Positions 26,653 through 37,520 of a stretch of DNA of 64,000 nt are shown in pieces. Under the pieces are notes generated by a model, which worked only from the letters and a program-made list of their open reading frames with translations, searched no databases and had not been told where the DNA came from. Source of the DNA: Alviniconcha marisindica (lineage: Eukaryota; Mollusca; Gastropoda; Provannidae); contig JABMCL010001558.1 in NCBI GenBank assembly GCA_018857735.1, forward strand, positions 135,001 to 199,000, written 5' to 3'. How positions within the stretch are numbered: the stretch's first letter is position 1; the number at the start of each line of letters is the position of its first letter. The translations under genes were made by a program, and so were the position numbers.

Positions 26653-26702
26653 CAACTTGGTGTTTTACGCCCAGTCAACCAGTACGGTTATATCAGGGCG
26701 AA
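26653..26702 (+). repeat. Short interspersed motif, ACGCC-type copy 3
   Basis: ACTTGGTGTTTTACGCCCAG, then TCAACCAGTACGGTTATATC and AGGGCGAA: the best-preserved copy of the motif also at 6759, 7781 and 46764. Confidence 0.7.
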
Positions 26703-27364
26703 TAGTCACTAGGTCCACAAAGACTTTTTAGTATTTGGTGGCACTAACATCCCCGCAACAGTTTCCTGTGTACGGGGGAGGCGTGTATAATGACATGCTG
26801 GCATAGGGCCAACGCGCCCCACAAGCAGTACCTGGTATGACAGGGGGTACGGATCGAAACTTGTTACCGCTCACTTCCGCAGTTCCACTCTGGGTCCACG
26901 GCGGTCTTGGCGAACCGCTGCGTTTGCGATCAAAATTTAAATGTCCAGAGCAGGATGCCGCCGCGAACTGGGTCGCATCGACCGCTGTGGAATCGGCGAA
27001 GAATGGTAAATGTAGAAGGTGCGGCTGTTCAATTATGCACGCTGGGGCAATCCGTCAGCCTCTGACTCGCAAGTTAAAGCTCGCTGTTTCAATCAAACGT
27101 CGACATTTCCTTCGATTATCGGGGACGGGTCTTTGTAGGTACTTCCTTCACACACGAATCGGTAGATATCACCAGGCGTAAAAACAACCACTGTCTGAGC
27201 CTTCAAGCGATCTGGGCTCACAACAAATAACGACCTTGTTCTACCACAAGGTTTACCTGCTTCTCATTTTCGAGGGCATGGGGCGGGGGAGGTGGGGGGG
27301 GGGGGGGGCAGCAGGGGGAAAAGAAAAAGAACTGCGCCACCTGCCTTTACTCTCAATCTATCAG

Positions 27365-27420
<56 letters not shown>
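27365..27420. repeat. (CA)28 microsatellite
   Basis: Uninterrupted CA array; preceded by a short G-run at 27295-27308. Confidence 0.97.
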
Positions 27421-27422
<2 letters not shown>

Positions 27423-28716
27423 GACGCTGATGTACACTGGCTGATGTACACTTCCTTTGCACGCGATCCACTCACAAACCTAATTCTGGAGGTTTCCCCG
27501 ACTTCAAAGTCACCAGGTCCACGGATACTGCATAGAGGTGCTGATTGCGATATCTGGTTACCCGACAGACTCACCTTTGGCAATCAGAAGCTGTCGATAG
27601 CAACAGCGGATCATGTAAAAAGTGGGTATAGCTACCGCGAAATGTCAACGTTCAGCGAAGGAAACACCAAAACCAAGAGAAGTATCGGCATTTTTCTTTT
27701 CCTTTGCAGGCGCCACGAGTATCGACTTCTCTAACTCGATGGCCTGTATCCTTCAGTCTCACCCGAATGAGCCAGCACAAATACGACAGGCTGAGACAAC
27801 AGCACTGCTGCTGCCACCCATAAAAGTGACATAAGCGGAAGCTGAAGGTAAACCTTACAAACAGTCCCTAAGCACGCAAAAGAAACACAGCAGAGGGTAT
27901 TGAGTCGAGCTAAAATTACTTGTATTTACGACTTCTCTCTGTCTCTTAGGCCGAAGAGTGAGCCAGACTAAGAAGTGTATCATCAATCGATATTCCAAAC
28001 GCTTCTCTTCAGAAAACTGTCCCACTCATCGCAGACTTTGCCGATTCCAAACCACAGCGACAGTGAGCTTCATTCCATCGTGTGGTATTCGCCTGTGATC
28101 TTCACTGAGTCGCAGTGCTAATTATCCTGATGGCTGTTTCATACTCAGTCTTCATCGGCCGGCAACGACGGCAGAGGTCGAAACGGACACCACATAGACC
28201 GAACAGGACTATGTAAACAAAAGGAATCATATCACGCGAATGTTTCCATGTTGACACCAGCAGTCATAAACAAGACTCATTTCTTTCCGCTCTTAGTCAC
28301 GGATATACTCAAAGAACGTGCTTGCAAAAAAAGAAAGAAAAAAGAAAGAACGAAAGAAAACCTACAAAGGAATGAATACTAAAAGTAAACCTCAGTAAAA
28401 AAAAAAATATATATAAATAAAACAAAACCTACATAACTTTACTGTTGCACTTTTTCTTCTTCTCAAGATTTTTGTTTTCGAAATTCGGACAAAATTACCG
28501 ACCACTCATACTAAAAGGGAACTACCATCTATAATCAACTGAATGGATGTCTTTTTCGTCAATTTCAAGAAGAAGAACAAGTAGCTTTTCGACAAAAATA
28601 ACGATCCAGTCCGCTCTGCAATCATTGGTGTCCATCTTCAAAAAGGCTCATCCTCTCTTGCTACTTCCGGTTACAGAGTTTCAAAGGCTGTTAGCGCACA
28701 GAAGAATCTGCATTAA

Positions 28717-29310
28717 CTTCGCACGCTGTTTCCCCGTCGACTCGTCCACACAAAAGCAAAAGACGAATTCTACAACTTCTTACGCTGTTACATTCGTTAG
28801 CTCTTCCGCACACAGAATCCGACTCTACACTGACCAACTTCTTACGCTGTTGTATTCGTCAGCTCTTCCACACACAATAAAAGAAGAATTTCCACTGACC
28901 AACTTCTTTCCACTGTTTCCTCGTCAGCTCTTCCACACACAATACAGGAAGAATCTACACTTACCAACTTTTTACGCTGTTGCATTCGTCAGCTCTTCCA
29001 CACACAATCATGTAAAGGAAGAATATACACTGACCAACTTCTTACGCTGTTGCATTCGCCAACTCTTCCACACACAATAAAGGAAGAGTCTACACGAAGG
29101 AACGAATTTTCTTGCGCTGTAGCATTCGCCAACTCTTCCATACACAATAAAGGAAGAGTCTACACGAAGGGACGAATTTTCTTGCGCTGATACATTCGCC
29201 AGCTCTTCCACACACAATAAAGGACGAGTCTACAATGACCAACTTTTTAGTACGCTGTTTCCCCGTCAAAGGAAGAGCTTATACGCTGAGACCAACTTCA
29301 GACGCTGCGT
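28717..29310. repeat. ~65-bp minisatellite, about nine units
   Basis: Each unit contains ACGCTGTTGCATTCG, CAGCTCTTCCACACACAATA, AAGGAAGAATCTACACTGAC and CAACTT. Units differ by substitutions and a few indels, and two middle units carry the variant GAAGGAACGAATTTTCTTGC. Local open frames are repeat read-throughs. Confidence 0.9.
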
Positions 29311-29793
29311 GTCCTCATTCGCGCTCTCTTCCTCGCACACACTGAAGACACAACCGCGATGCCGCAGAGAGGCTTTCGTTTTGCTTCGTTTGCTTGTTTT
29401 CTTTTCCCAGTTAGTTCAGCGCCGCGACGAGCAAGCACTGGAATCAATCGCAGAAATTCCACCACCACCACTCCCACAACTCAAGAGAGAGAGGGACATG
29501 TCAATGGGAATCAATGAGCGAAACTCCTCTAAAAAGACAAAAACTGCGCGGGACAATCGCCTCCTCCCGCCCTTCACTGCACCTAAAGTGTAGTTGCGGC
29601 GCACGTGATGCCCGTCCTCAGCAAGGCAAACACGTTAAAGCAGAGCGACGTGCTGGAGCTTCTCGGCGCCCTGCCCCCGACTCGGCTCGGCTTGGCTGTC
29701 TCTTCCCCCCACACCATTGATCTGAAGGAGTGGTGGAAGGCCTGCGCTCCCTTCGCTAGCGGTGTACAGTCAGTGTGCGCGGGGGAGTGGGTC

Positions 29794-29821
29794 GGGGGGG
29801 GGGGGGGGGGGGGGGGGGGGG
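29794..29821. repeat. 28-nt poly(G)
   Basis: Uninterrupted G-run within a GC-rich, CpG-rich stretch (29590-29960). The open frame across it shows no recognisable family. Confidence 0.95.
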
Positions 29822-30539
29822 AAGCGGGCAGAAATCGTTATCCGCTTACAATCCTCAGCATCATTAGAGCAGTGAACACGTATAGCCCGTGGTGGGCGGA
29901 TGAGGGGCCCCTGGCGAGAGAGAGAGAGAGAGCGCGCGCGCACGGCAGGCTAGGGTGTCTGACCGCTTCTGAGATCAATCTGGAAGACAGGGATACTGTT
30001 TCCAGACTTCCTGGTGCAAACGGGTTCTTTGACGTCCTAATGCGCCACGCGCAGGGTGGTGGTGTCCATGTTCCATCGGAAATGACCACCGTGTCGACCG
30101 AAGCTAATTAGGTACTAGGCGGGTAAATCAACGTCACCAAATATCAAGTGAAAGTCTGGTTCACTGTTCGCGACACATCAGGTTATCTATGAAGAGATTT
30201 GAATAAACCGGGAAGGTTGAAATCAAAACGGCGGGATTTTAGACAGCAGGCTCCACTTAAAAATCCTTCCTACGCATACCCCACTATAGTCGTTTTGCGA
30301 TGACCGTTAATCCAGGGTTAAGTTTTTAGTCTTCATTGTGCACTTCGATCATCAATGGCAACAACTGCAGACGAGCGCTTTGTCCGTCTCGGTGCAAAAA
30401 TTGAATGAACTGAGGAATATAATGCCGACCATGGATTAACATGTCAACCTGATCTTAATCCAAAGACTGTCCTGTTCTCTATCTCAAAGAAGTAAATTAT
30501 CCACACCAAACCTGAAAAAGTTAAAATCAATGAACATTT

Positions 30540-30662
30540 GAGTAAATTAGTGTTCGAAAGACGTCAGATAAACGCAGCAACAAAGACCTGAATCTGCCTA
30601 TGTTAACTCTCACCTGGCATGCGAGTAAATAAAGGCACATCAAGTCCAAAGGTACATCCTGA
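30540..30662 (+). repeat. Dispersed ~110-bp repeat, copy 2
   Basis: Same ordered blocks as 7988-8092 and 36820-36944: CGAAAGACGTCAGATAAACG, CAACAAAGACCTGAATCTGC, TAACTCTCACCTGGCATGCG and GGTACATCCT. It is followed by another short interspersed core (TTGACGTTTAACGCTCATTC AGCC, about 30690). Confidence 0.65.
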
Positions 30663-31032
30663 AAAGTAAGTTAGTTACTTACTTTCTTGACGTTTAACGC
30701 TCATTCAGCCACTGAAGCCACATCAGAATGGAAAAAAAAAAACTATTTGTGGTATCAAAAGTCTGAATATCTGCCATGACACATGTGGCACTTTATGGCT
30801 GAAAAGTACTGGGGAAAATGAGGTTAACTGTACCGAGAAGTTTTCCTGCTTTTGTCTTCAATTTCACTGTTTTCCCAAACTCTCTTCAGCCATAAATGAC
30901 TAGCGTGCCAAAGTCAATAAATCAGGCTTATACTTGTGATCGGATCAGTCTTGTTTCGCCACCATACGACCATCGCAGTTGACTGGCACTTAAGTTACAA
31001 TACGAAGTGGCTACAGATCTGCAGTATCCAGT

Positions 31033-31345
31033 GTGAGCCGGTCTGACTTCGCGGTAAGGTGTTAGGCTGGACCTCGGTTCGAAACCCGCTTCGGCCCTCC
31101 TTTAGCTTCAGAAGTTGTGCTTTATGGACAACTGCCTCATGACAGAAATGCCCCTCGCAGTCAATGAAACATTAAAATGGTTCTCATCGCTGCCCATCTT
31201 AATGCAGACATCATTCTGCTGCTGACAGTGCAGCGTTAGGTATAGTTCACCCCCCTACCCCCATCCCACCCCCACCCCCACCCCGCTCCTCACCGCCCTC
31301 TACTGGGATCTCAGTCCCACTCCGGAGACAACTCGGCGTCAACGA
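31033..31345 (+). mobile_element. tRNA-derived SINE, family A, copy 1
   Basis: The head GAGCCGGTCTGACTTCGCGG resembles a tRNA A-box region, and 30 bases later comes a B-box-like GGTTCGAAACC. A central block (ATGAAACATTAAAATGG, CATCGCTGCCCATCTTAATG, GACATCATTCTGCTGCTGAC) and a tail ending TCCGGAGACAACTCGGCGTC are shared with 32556-32862 and 47030-47312. This organisation, RNA polymerase III promoter plus conserved body plus fixed tail, is that of a SINE. Confidence 0.8.
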
Positions 31346-31775
31346 CAGCAATAGCCCGCGACAAAAATCACACGGTCACTCTCCTGTGACAAAACACCCC
31401 ATTGCGGAAATCCGACAGGTCCTCGGGGACAAAATGCCATCAAAAGCAAGTAATGCCACCTTCAATTTTCTGCAGGGAGCTGCTCTGTACTTGTCGTGTG
31501 AGCGGTTTCTGAAGTCGGTCTCGCGTTTTCCCATTTCCCCACGACAAGTCGTTCTTTACGGCCACATTTCATGTGAGAGTCTGTCCACCGCGTGCTGCTG
31601 GGTAAAGGGAACCAGGATGATATTGAGGGATGTAAGGGGGGCGTAAGGGTTCCGTGTCTAGCACTGGTTACTGCTCAAGTGTTACTGTGAGTCGGATGGA
31701 ATTCTTCGCTCAACATATTAGTGGCAGAGAGTTCCTAAGGCAGCCTCATTCCCTTTCTGTTCCAAAGAACAGCTA

Positions 31776-31817
31776 GTTAGTGACTGGATTTTAACGTCCC
31801 GCCAGCCGCACAGGGTC
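31776..31817 (+). repeat. Short interspersed motif, ACGTCC-type copy
   Basis: AGTGACTGGATTTTAACGTC + CCGCCAGCCGCACAGGGTC; same core at 38643 and 42757 and, weaker, at 16165. Confidence 0.7.
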
Positions 31818-32555
31818 TCCCCAGTACGATCGAACTCTGTCGTAAGTACATACATTTTTCGGAACTCTTCTCATATGTAAATCCTTTCTCAAGTCAAATC
31901 TGCACAATGAATCCAAATATGAATCAAAATATATACACACCAACATCAAACACAAGTTTTCGAAGTTTTCAAACTATCTAGTTGCTGAATAAAAGCCATC
32001 CAAAAAAGCCTATCCCTTAAAAAAACATTTTGGGTAATTATCTGGAAACAAGTCGGGAGAACGGAACATTAGCAGATGGGGGGAAAAGAAAGAAAAAGAC
32101 ATGACAGAAAGAGCAACGAGCTAAGGTTTAAAAAAAAAAAAAATCATTTATTTTTATTTTTAATCCGGAGATACGAAAGGGAAATCAAATGGCAACCCTG
32201 AGATTCCAGGAGGGTTATGTCGGACATCCTTGTCGGGAGACAGACGGAACTTGAGACACAACCTTCGGGGTAACACGAGTGGCAGTCGGGCAAGACATAT
32301 CCGATTCTGTCGAGCCTACATGTACATAAATGTAACGTGGGCCTACAGGGTCTTAAAGCATGGAGTGACGGGGAATATGGATTGTGGGGGCTTTAGCAAG
32401 TCTATCTCGCATGGCCTATCCTGGATGGGCCTTGCGGGGGTAAAAAGATGATGAATTTTGTCGTAGTAATGGTCGAGAGGAGATTCAATCGTCTGCCAAA
32501 CCTAAATCTGGCCAAGCACCACGAAAATGGCACTCTGCTTCCTTCGGCAGGCTGT

Positions 32556-32766
32556 CGTGAGCCGGTCTGGCTTCGCAGTCAGACGATATAGGCTGGTAAT
32601 TAGTGGACGGCTGTCCTTTCGCTTCAGAAAGTGTCATTTATGGACACTGACTTGTGACGCTGCCCCTCACAATTAATAAAACATTGAAATGGGTCTCATC
32701 GCTGCCCAACATAATGCAGAAATCATTCTGGTGGTGACAGCTTAGCGTTAGATACAGTCCCCCCCC

Positions 32767-32797
<31 letters not shown>

Positions 32798-32862
32798 ATA
32801 CTTCCTGGGATCTGGGTCCCCACCAGAATCTCTCCGGGGGAAAATTCGGCGTTAAACATGTC
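32556..32862 (+). mobile_element. tRNA-derived SINE, family A, copy 2
   Basis: Head GTGAGCCGGTCTGGCTTCGC, central ATAAAACATTGAAATGGGTC and CATCGCTGCCCAACATAATG, and tail ending TTCGGCGTTAAACATG. A C-run plus (CA)n (32758-32799) has expanded in the same position where copy 1 has a C-rich stretch. The B-box region is degraded. Confidence 0.8.
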
Positions 32863-34094
32863 TAACGAACGACTGAACTTTCGGTAGTAACCACGAGAAA
32901 ACCGTGTGGACCACGAAGTCAGATCAGAGTTGATGCGAACAGGTCATAAAACGGAGGAATAATAATAATGGTCATTTCTATGGCGCATGAAGGAGTACTG
33001 CCTACATAAAGGTGGTTTTAACGCCACCGTTCCAGTGAATATCGTACACAGCCACACTTGTCAGGGTCGGGGCGGGAAATGCCGGGAGGGTTTCGGATGT
33101 ATGTGTGTGTTTTAACATACAGAGGCTCCAGATAATGTTATAGACGGAGAGTAAGTGGAACGCGCGCATGTCCGTGACCGGTGATATTAATTATCAATGT
33201 CGATGATGACTGTGGTAATAAAACAACGGAAGGGACATGGATACTTAATTCACATGGTAATAACTGCATTTTCGTGCTTGAAACACGCAATGTTTAGTTG
33301 CTCTGGAAGAAAACAGACCGCTTAGTCGACAGACAGACGAAGAAGGGGGGGGGGGGAGAGTCTGGCCCCTGGGTATTAAAACGATTTAGCGAAAAGGCCC
33401 AGCAGACGGACTACATCTCTCCGGTTTTGGACTCATGCTCAATCAGCAGCTGTCTGATCAATGCATATGAACACAGTCAAAATGCCATGTTGACAGGCCA
33501 GAAAGGCTGTTTGGGAGGGCTGAGGCGCCGCTAAGAATAGCCGCCAGAATCACCATCTACCCCCAGCAGTAACCTACGGGGATCGATAGCAGCATAATCA
33601 TAATTGATCTGTTCGACATATATTTTCACTACACTCAAGAGCTGAAAGGATGGCGAGGCAGTTCAGACTGGCTTCGTGTGGGGTGAGGGGTGTCGATGAA
33701 AATGGAGAAGAAAAAAAAATGAAAAGAAGGGATGGGGTGGTGAGTTGGGAGGGAGCGCTAAGTCCACAGGAGTATGTCAACAATCGACGAAAGTCGCCTA
33801 TGACTTGCTGTTTTCAGTAATGTACCGGCCTAAAGAAAATCAAAGCGTAAGTCAATACCTGCATAGAAGAGTGATTATAGTTACGGGTCAGGCCATACGA
33901 GTGAAACATTATGTGCGTGCGTGCCTACTTGCGTGTCCGTGCCGAGGGCTTTGGACGAGGGAGGAAGGGGGAAACGTCACGAGGAACTGTATCTCCATCT
34001 CTCTCGTGGTGGTTGGTTGGTTTTGAATATTTTACGTCCTTTCTCGCTGCTCTGTACTGTGCGCTCGTAGACGTGCGCTTGGGGGCATCAAGAT

Positions 34095-34097
<3 letters not shown>

Positions 34098-34160
<63 letters not shown>

Positions 34161-34162
34161 AA
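34098..34162. repeat. (AT)n(AC)n microsatellite
   Basis: About 54 bases of TA followed by a short CA run. Confidence 0.97.
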
Positions 34163-34951
34163 GATATAGAAAAGTATCCGCGAAGGGGAAGGGGAGGGGG
34201 TGGCGAAGCGGTGCACACCGACATGTTCCAAACACTAGCCTTACTTGTCCACTCCAGTCTATGATTTCCTTACTGTTTGGCGCGCCTTAATAAATTTCGG
34301 GATATCCTAGTGCTCCAAAGTTTGTATCATGGGTAAGAGAATATGAGGGGGCGGAGCGGTTGGTTTGGGGGGGGGGGGGGAGGGGCGGTAGAGCTTGCCG
34401 GACGTTCAAACTCAAAGCCACGAGCGGTACATGTCCATCCGGCTGGAATGACCACATATCTTTTGGGAAGACATAAAAAGGCTAGTACGTTATGAGAAGG
34501 TGGTTCATGTGGTATGGAGTTGGTCAGAATACAATTTTGCACGCTTCTCCTCCTGTGTGGAATTCTGTCTTCTTATTTTCTTCCTTTACATTCCATTCAA
34601 CTTCGTCGTTTCCCAATCGTGTTGAAAAAATAAATGTTACTCCTTCATGCACGTTAAAGAATTCACTCTTTTTGTATCAACTGCAATCCCTGGCAAATTT
34701 GGACTGGCACATAAAAAAGAAAGCAAAAAAAAAAAAAAAAAGGCTGGGATGTTGGGGTGTAGACTGGACAAAAAAAAAAAAAAAAAAAAAAATGTGACGA
34801 AAGAAAAAGAAAACTGAACGGCGACCTGTCACAAAACGAAGACGAACGCAACGAGAAGTGTGTTAATGTTGTTGCGGGTCGAATTCGATTTGCGTCTGCC
34901 GGATCGGCTGCTGGGTTCCAAATTACGGGCAAGAAAAAGTGTGGAGAGAGC

Positions 34952-34953
<2 letters not shown>

Positions 34954-34989
<36 letters not shown>

Positions 34990-35067
34990 GAGACACACAG
35001 AGAGAGAAACAGACAGACAGAGACAGAGACAGAGAGACAAACACACACACACACACACACACACACA
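34954..35067. repeat. 35-nt poly(G), GACA-rich tract and (CA)n
   Basis: A G-run at 34954-34988 is followed by AGAGACAGAC-type repeats and a (CA)n array (35041-35066). A-runs lie at 34727-34740 and 34770-34790. Confidence 0.94.
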
Positions 35068-35500
35068 GAGAAGGGTGGAGGGGGAGAGCAAAACAAATAA
35101 ACAAAAAACACCACACACGGTATATATGTCAACCAGCTAGACGGTCGCCGTCGATTTTCTCTCCATCCTCTTTTCCACGTAGACAGCTCTTCAACAAAGC
35201 GTTAGGAAGCTAACAAAGCTGTCCCGGATGTCTGAGACTGAAACCTGAAAGCAGTACATAACGTCACGACTGAAGATCGACTCACGGTCTAGGACAGCTG
35301 TCACTTGTGTTCTACATTTGAATCGCCTGGTGAAAAACTAAAGACAAATACAGGAAACCCACTGTTTGCGCTTTGGGACGTAGAAGTGTGTACAACTAAA
35401 CGAGGCAAAGCTGTGTAACTAAGGCAATCGCTTTTGAAAAAACAGATCATGACACATGACATTTTTCAGACTGAGACTGAGCTACATTCCAAGGCCGAAA

Positions 35501-35647
35501 ACTGAAGAGTGAATCGTTAACAGTTCCGCGTTCTCAGTAGAGAGGATCTCAATTTGTGCATTCGCAGTACTCGATCACGAGGATGCGTGCTGTACATAAA
35601 GAAATACATACTGAGAACGCGGACCTATTAAAGATTCACCCCTCAGT
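35501..35647. mobile_element. 147-bp MITE with ~39-bp terminal inverted repeats
   Basis: The left end ACTGAAGAGTGAATCGTTAA and the reverse complement of the right end, ACTGAGGGGTGAATCTTTAA, match. The match continues to TCCGCGTTCTCAGTA in both arms. The arms enclose about 70 bp. No coding capacity. A second, partial copy lies 22 bp further on. Confidence 0.8.
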
Positions 35648-35669
35648 TTTATCAATATATATTTGTAAC

Positions 35670-35775
35670 ACTGAGGAGTAAATCTTTAATAATAACAGCT
35701 CCGTGTTCTCAGTAGAGAGGATCTCAGTTTGTGCATTCGCATTATCCCATCGAGGGGATGTTTGTCCTACCTATA
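35670..35775. mobile_element. Second, truncated copy of the 147-bp MITE
   Basis: ACTGAGGAGTAAATCTTTAA, CTCCGTGTTCTCAGTAGAGA and GGATCTCAGTTTGTGCATTC repeat the left arm and interior of the element at 35501. Similarity fades just before the TA target of the SAP-containing element at 35778, which may have inserted into it. Confidence 0.7.
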
Positions 35776-35777
35776 TA

Positions 35778-36291
35778 TTGGGTGATTCAGGCGGGGTTGT
35801 TAACTCCCTTGACTTTTGCCCGGCATCGCTTAAGTCCCTTGGCTGCTTTTACTTCCGGTGCGTGCTTTCTTCACAATGGAAGGCGGTGACAATGAATTTG
35901 CGAATTTTACACTGCCAACTTTAAAGGCATTTTTGGAGGCCCGTAGTCATAATGTGACTGGCAATAAGCAATAACTTGTTGCTCATGCTATAGGATGCCC
36001 AAAAACGCATTTTTTCTACGAACTCGCGATCTTCTGGTCAGCCCCAAAACGACGCAAAGACACTTTTTTTCCACCCATCATCCCCTTTCCACGGTAATTT
36101 TTGCAAATGCAACAGTATTGGCATTTGTACTGCTTTGCGATTCTAGGTTCAACTTCCACTGTTATACACAGCGTAAAGCAACGCCTACTCAGAAATCGGC
36201 CCGGAAGTGCGCTGCGACCTCTCGCGACTTCTTGCGCGAAAGATTACAAAGCGCATTCACTCTAGCAAACCAGCTTCACTGAATCGCCCAA
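35778..36291 (+). mobile_element. 514-bp TIR element with TA duplication and a SAP-like frame
   Basis: The element begins TTGGGTGATTCAG and ends CTGAATCGCCCAA, with one mismatch between the 13-bp termini. It is flanked by TA on both sides (35776-35777 and 36292-36293). Inside is a broken reading frame with an N-terminal SAP-like motif. The short TIRs and TA target duplication fit a non-autonomous DNA transposon, perhaps Tc1/mariner-like, but the superfamily is not certain. Confidence 0.72.
35876..36097 (+). pseudogene. Broken SAP-domain N-terminus inside the TIR element
   Basis: From the ATG at 35876 the frame reads MEGGDNEF, then FTLPTLKAFLEARSHNVTG. It meets a stop (TAA) after GNKQ and continues as LVAHAIGCPK before a second stop at 36095-36097. 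The pattern (LPTLKxFL...G.K..LVAxA.G) is that of a SAP motif, a short helix-turn-helix that binds DNA. Similar N-terminal SAP modules occur in proteins of animal DNA transposons. The in-frame stop and small size mark it as dead; no transposase domain follows. Confidence 0.65.
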
Positions 36292-36293
36292 TA

Positions 36294-36475
36294 AGTAAAC
36301 ATGGTGCTTAACGTCCACAGAAACCATAAGGCTTATCAATATTAGGGTCGGGGAGGAATGGGGAGGGGGCATGGAGGTGGGGAAAGAGGGAGATATACCT
36401 ATCGCTACGCTGTCACCACCAGAATGACTCCTGCATTAAGATGGGCAGCGATGAGAGACATTTTAATGTTTATCT
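36294..36475 (-). mobile_element. SINE family A fragment
   Basis: CGCTACGCTGTCACCACCAG, AATGACTCCTGCATTAAGAT and GCAGCGATGAGAGACATTTT match the reverse-strand body of the SINE at 47030-47312. The outer part (GCTTAACGTCCACAGAAACC AT..GGCTTATCA) resembles the motif in NUP58 intron 1 near 59150. Both ends of the SINE are incomplete. Confidence 0.65.
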
Positions 36476-36819
36476 ATATCTCTCTAGATATAGCCATCCA
36501 CCACCAAGCAGCTCTCGGCGTCTGTGGCGAAGGAGAAGAGAGCGAACTGCAAACAAAGAAGCAACGTGGGAAGTCGAACAGTGAGGACCACCTACTGTCA
36601 TCGGGAGGCCATTGGGCCGAGTGCTTTATATATATATATATATATATAAAGTCGGCAAAAGTGGGATGCCTGGTTGCTCATGTTTCTTCGTCTTACTTCC
36701 TGGTGGTCACCTTCAACACGCCAGTGTTAGAATGGCAGTATGTTTGAAAGGTGGTATTGCGGCCTATACATAGCTTGGCGGTATTATTGCCTATAGCAAG
36801 CTGAATCAACACACAAGGA

Positions 36820-36944
36820 AGTAATTAACGCTCGAATTACGTAACACAAGTACAACAACGAAGACCTGAGTCGCCTACGGTAACTCTCACCTGGAATGCG
36901 TGTACATAAACTCCACCTGAGGTACATCCTCCAAATATAGCATA
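36820..36944 (+). repeat. Dispersed ~110-bp repeat, copy 3
   Basis: Shares GAAGACCTGAGTCGCCTACG, GTAACTCTCACCTGGAATGC, TACATAAACTCCACCTGAGG and TACATCCT with the copies at 7988 and 30540. Confidence 0.65.
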
Positions 36945-36954
36945 CTGAGTGTTT

Positions 36955-36956
<2 letters not shown>

Positions 36957-37026
<70 letters not shown>
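36957..37026. repeat. (AC)35 microsatellite
   Basis: Uninterrupted AC array of 70 bases. Confidence 0.97.
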
Positions 37027-37027
<1 letters not shown>

Positions 37028-37190
37028 ATTCCGTATGGAAGAAACGGACGGAGGCAAAATAAGCAAACAGTGCCGCGAGCAAACATAACTAACCATTCTG
37101 AAATATTTGTATTTTTGTACAAAAACGTATAGTAAATCAAAAGCACAGTTTGGAAGTGTCATTTCTTAATCACAGCGTCACGTCACCATC

Positions 37191-37234
37191 TCTCTCTCTC
37201 TCTCTCTCTCTCTCTACATATATATCTCTCTCTC

Positions 37235-37308
<74 letters not shown>

Positions 37309-37320
37309 GAGAGAGAGAGA
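37191..37320. repeat. (TC)n(TA)n(GA)n compound microsatellite
   Basis: TC units, TACATATATA, more TC units, about 70 bases of TA, then GA. The TC and GA arms are complementary around the TA core, so the array can fold back. Confidence 0.95.
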
Positions 37321-37379
37321 TTTATTTTTATTTTTATGAACACGTGTTGAGCGCCTCACCTCGAAACGAGCCCTACGCG

Positions 37380-37520
37380 CTTCACAGTGGCAACTATAGC
37401 GCTCTGGTCGTATGCGACTTTGAATGAGCGACTGTAGCTTTACAAAGAGCGTTTTGAATACCGATGTGGTTACAGCGCTGTTTGGTTGTTACATAGCTGG
37501 TTCCACGTGAAACTGATGAT
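37380..37520 (-). mobile_element. Diverged fragment related to the SINE at 50.8 kb
   Basis: ACATAGCTGGTTCCACGTGA + AACTGATG parallels ACATGGCTGGTGCCACATGA + AACTGCTG near 50930. The preceding GAGCGACT...TTTTGAATA corresponds to GAGTGACT...TTTTTAATA. Orientation is given relative to the tRNA head of the 50.8-kb element, which is absent here. Confidence 0.5.

Noticed and set aside
29605..30111. 168-aa plus-strand frame in GC-rich DNA
   Set aside because: The first 55 residues look compositionally plausible, but the frame crosses a 28-nt G-run and GA repeats and no family was recognised; no convincing splice sites.
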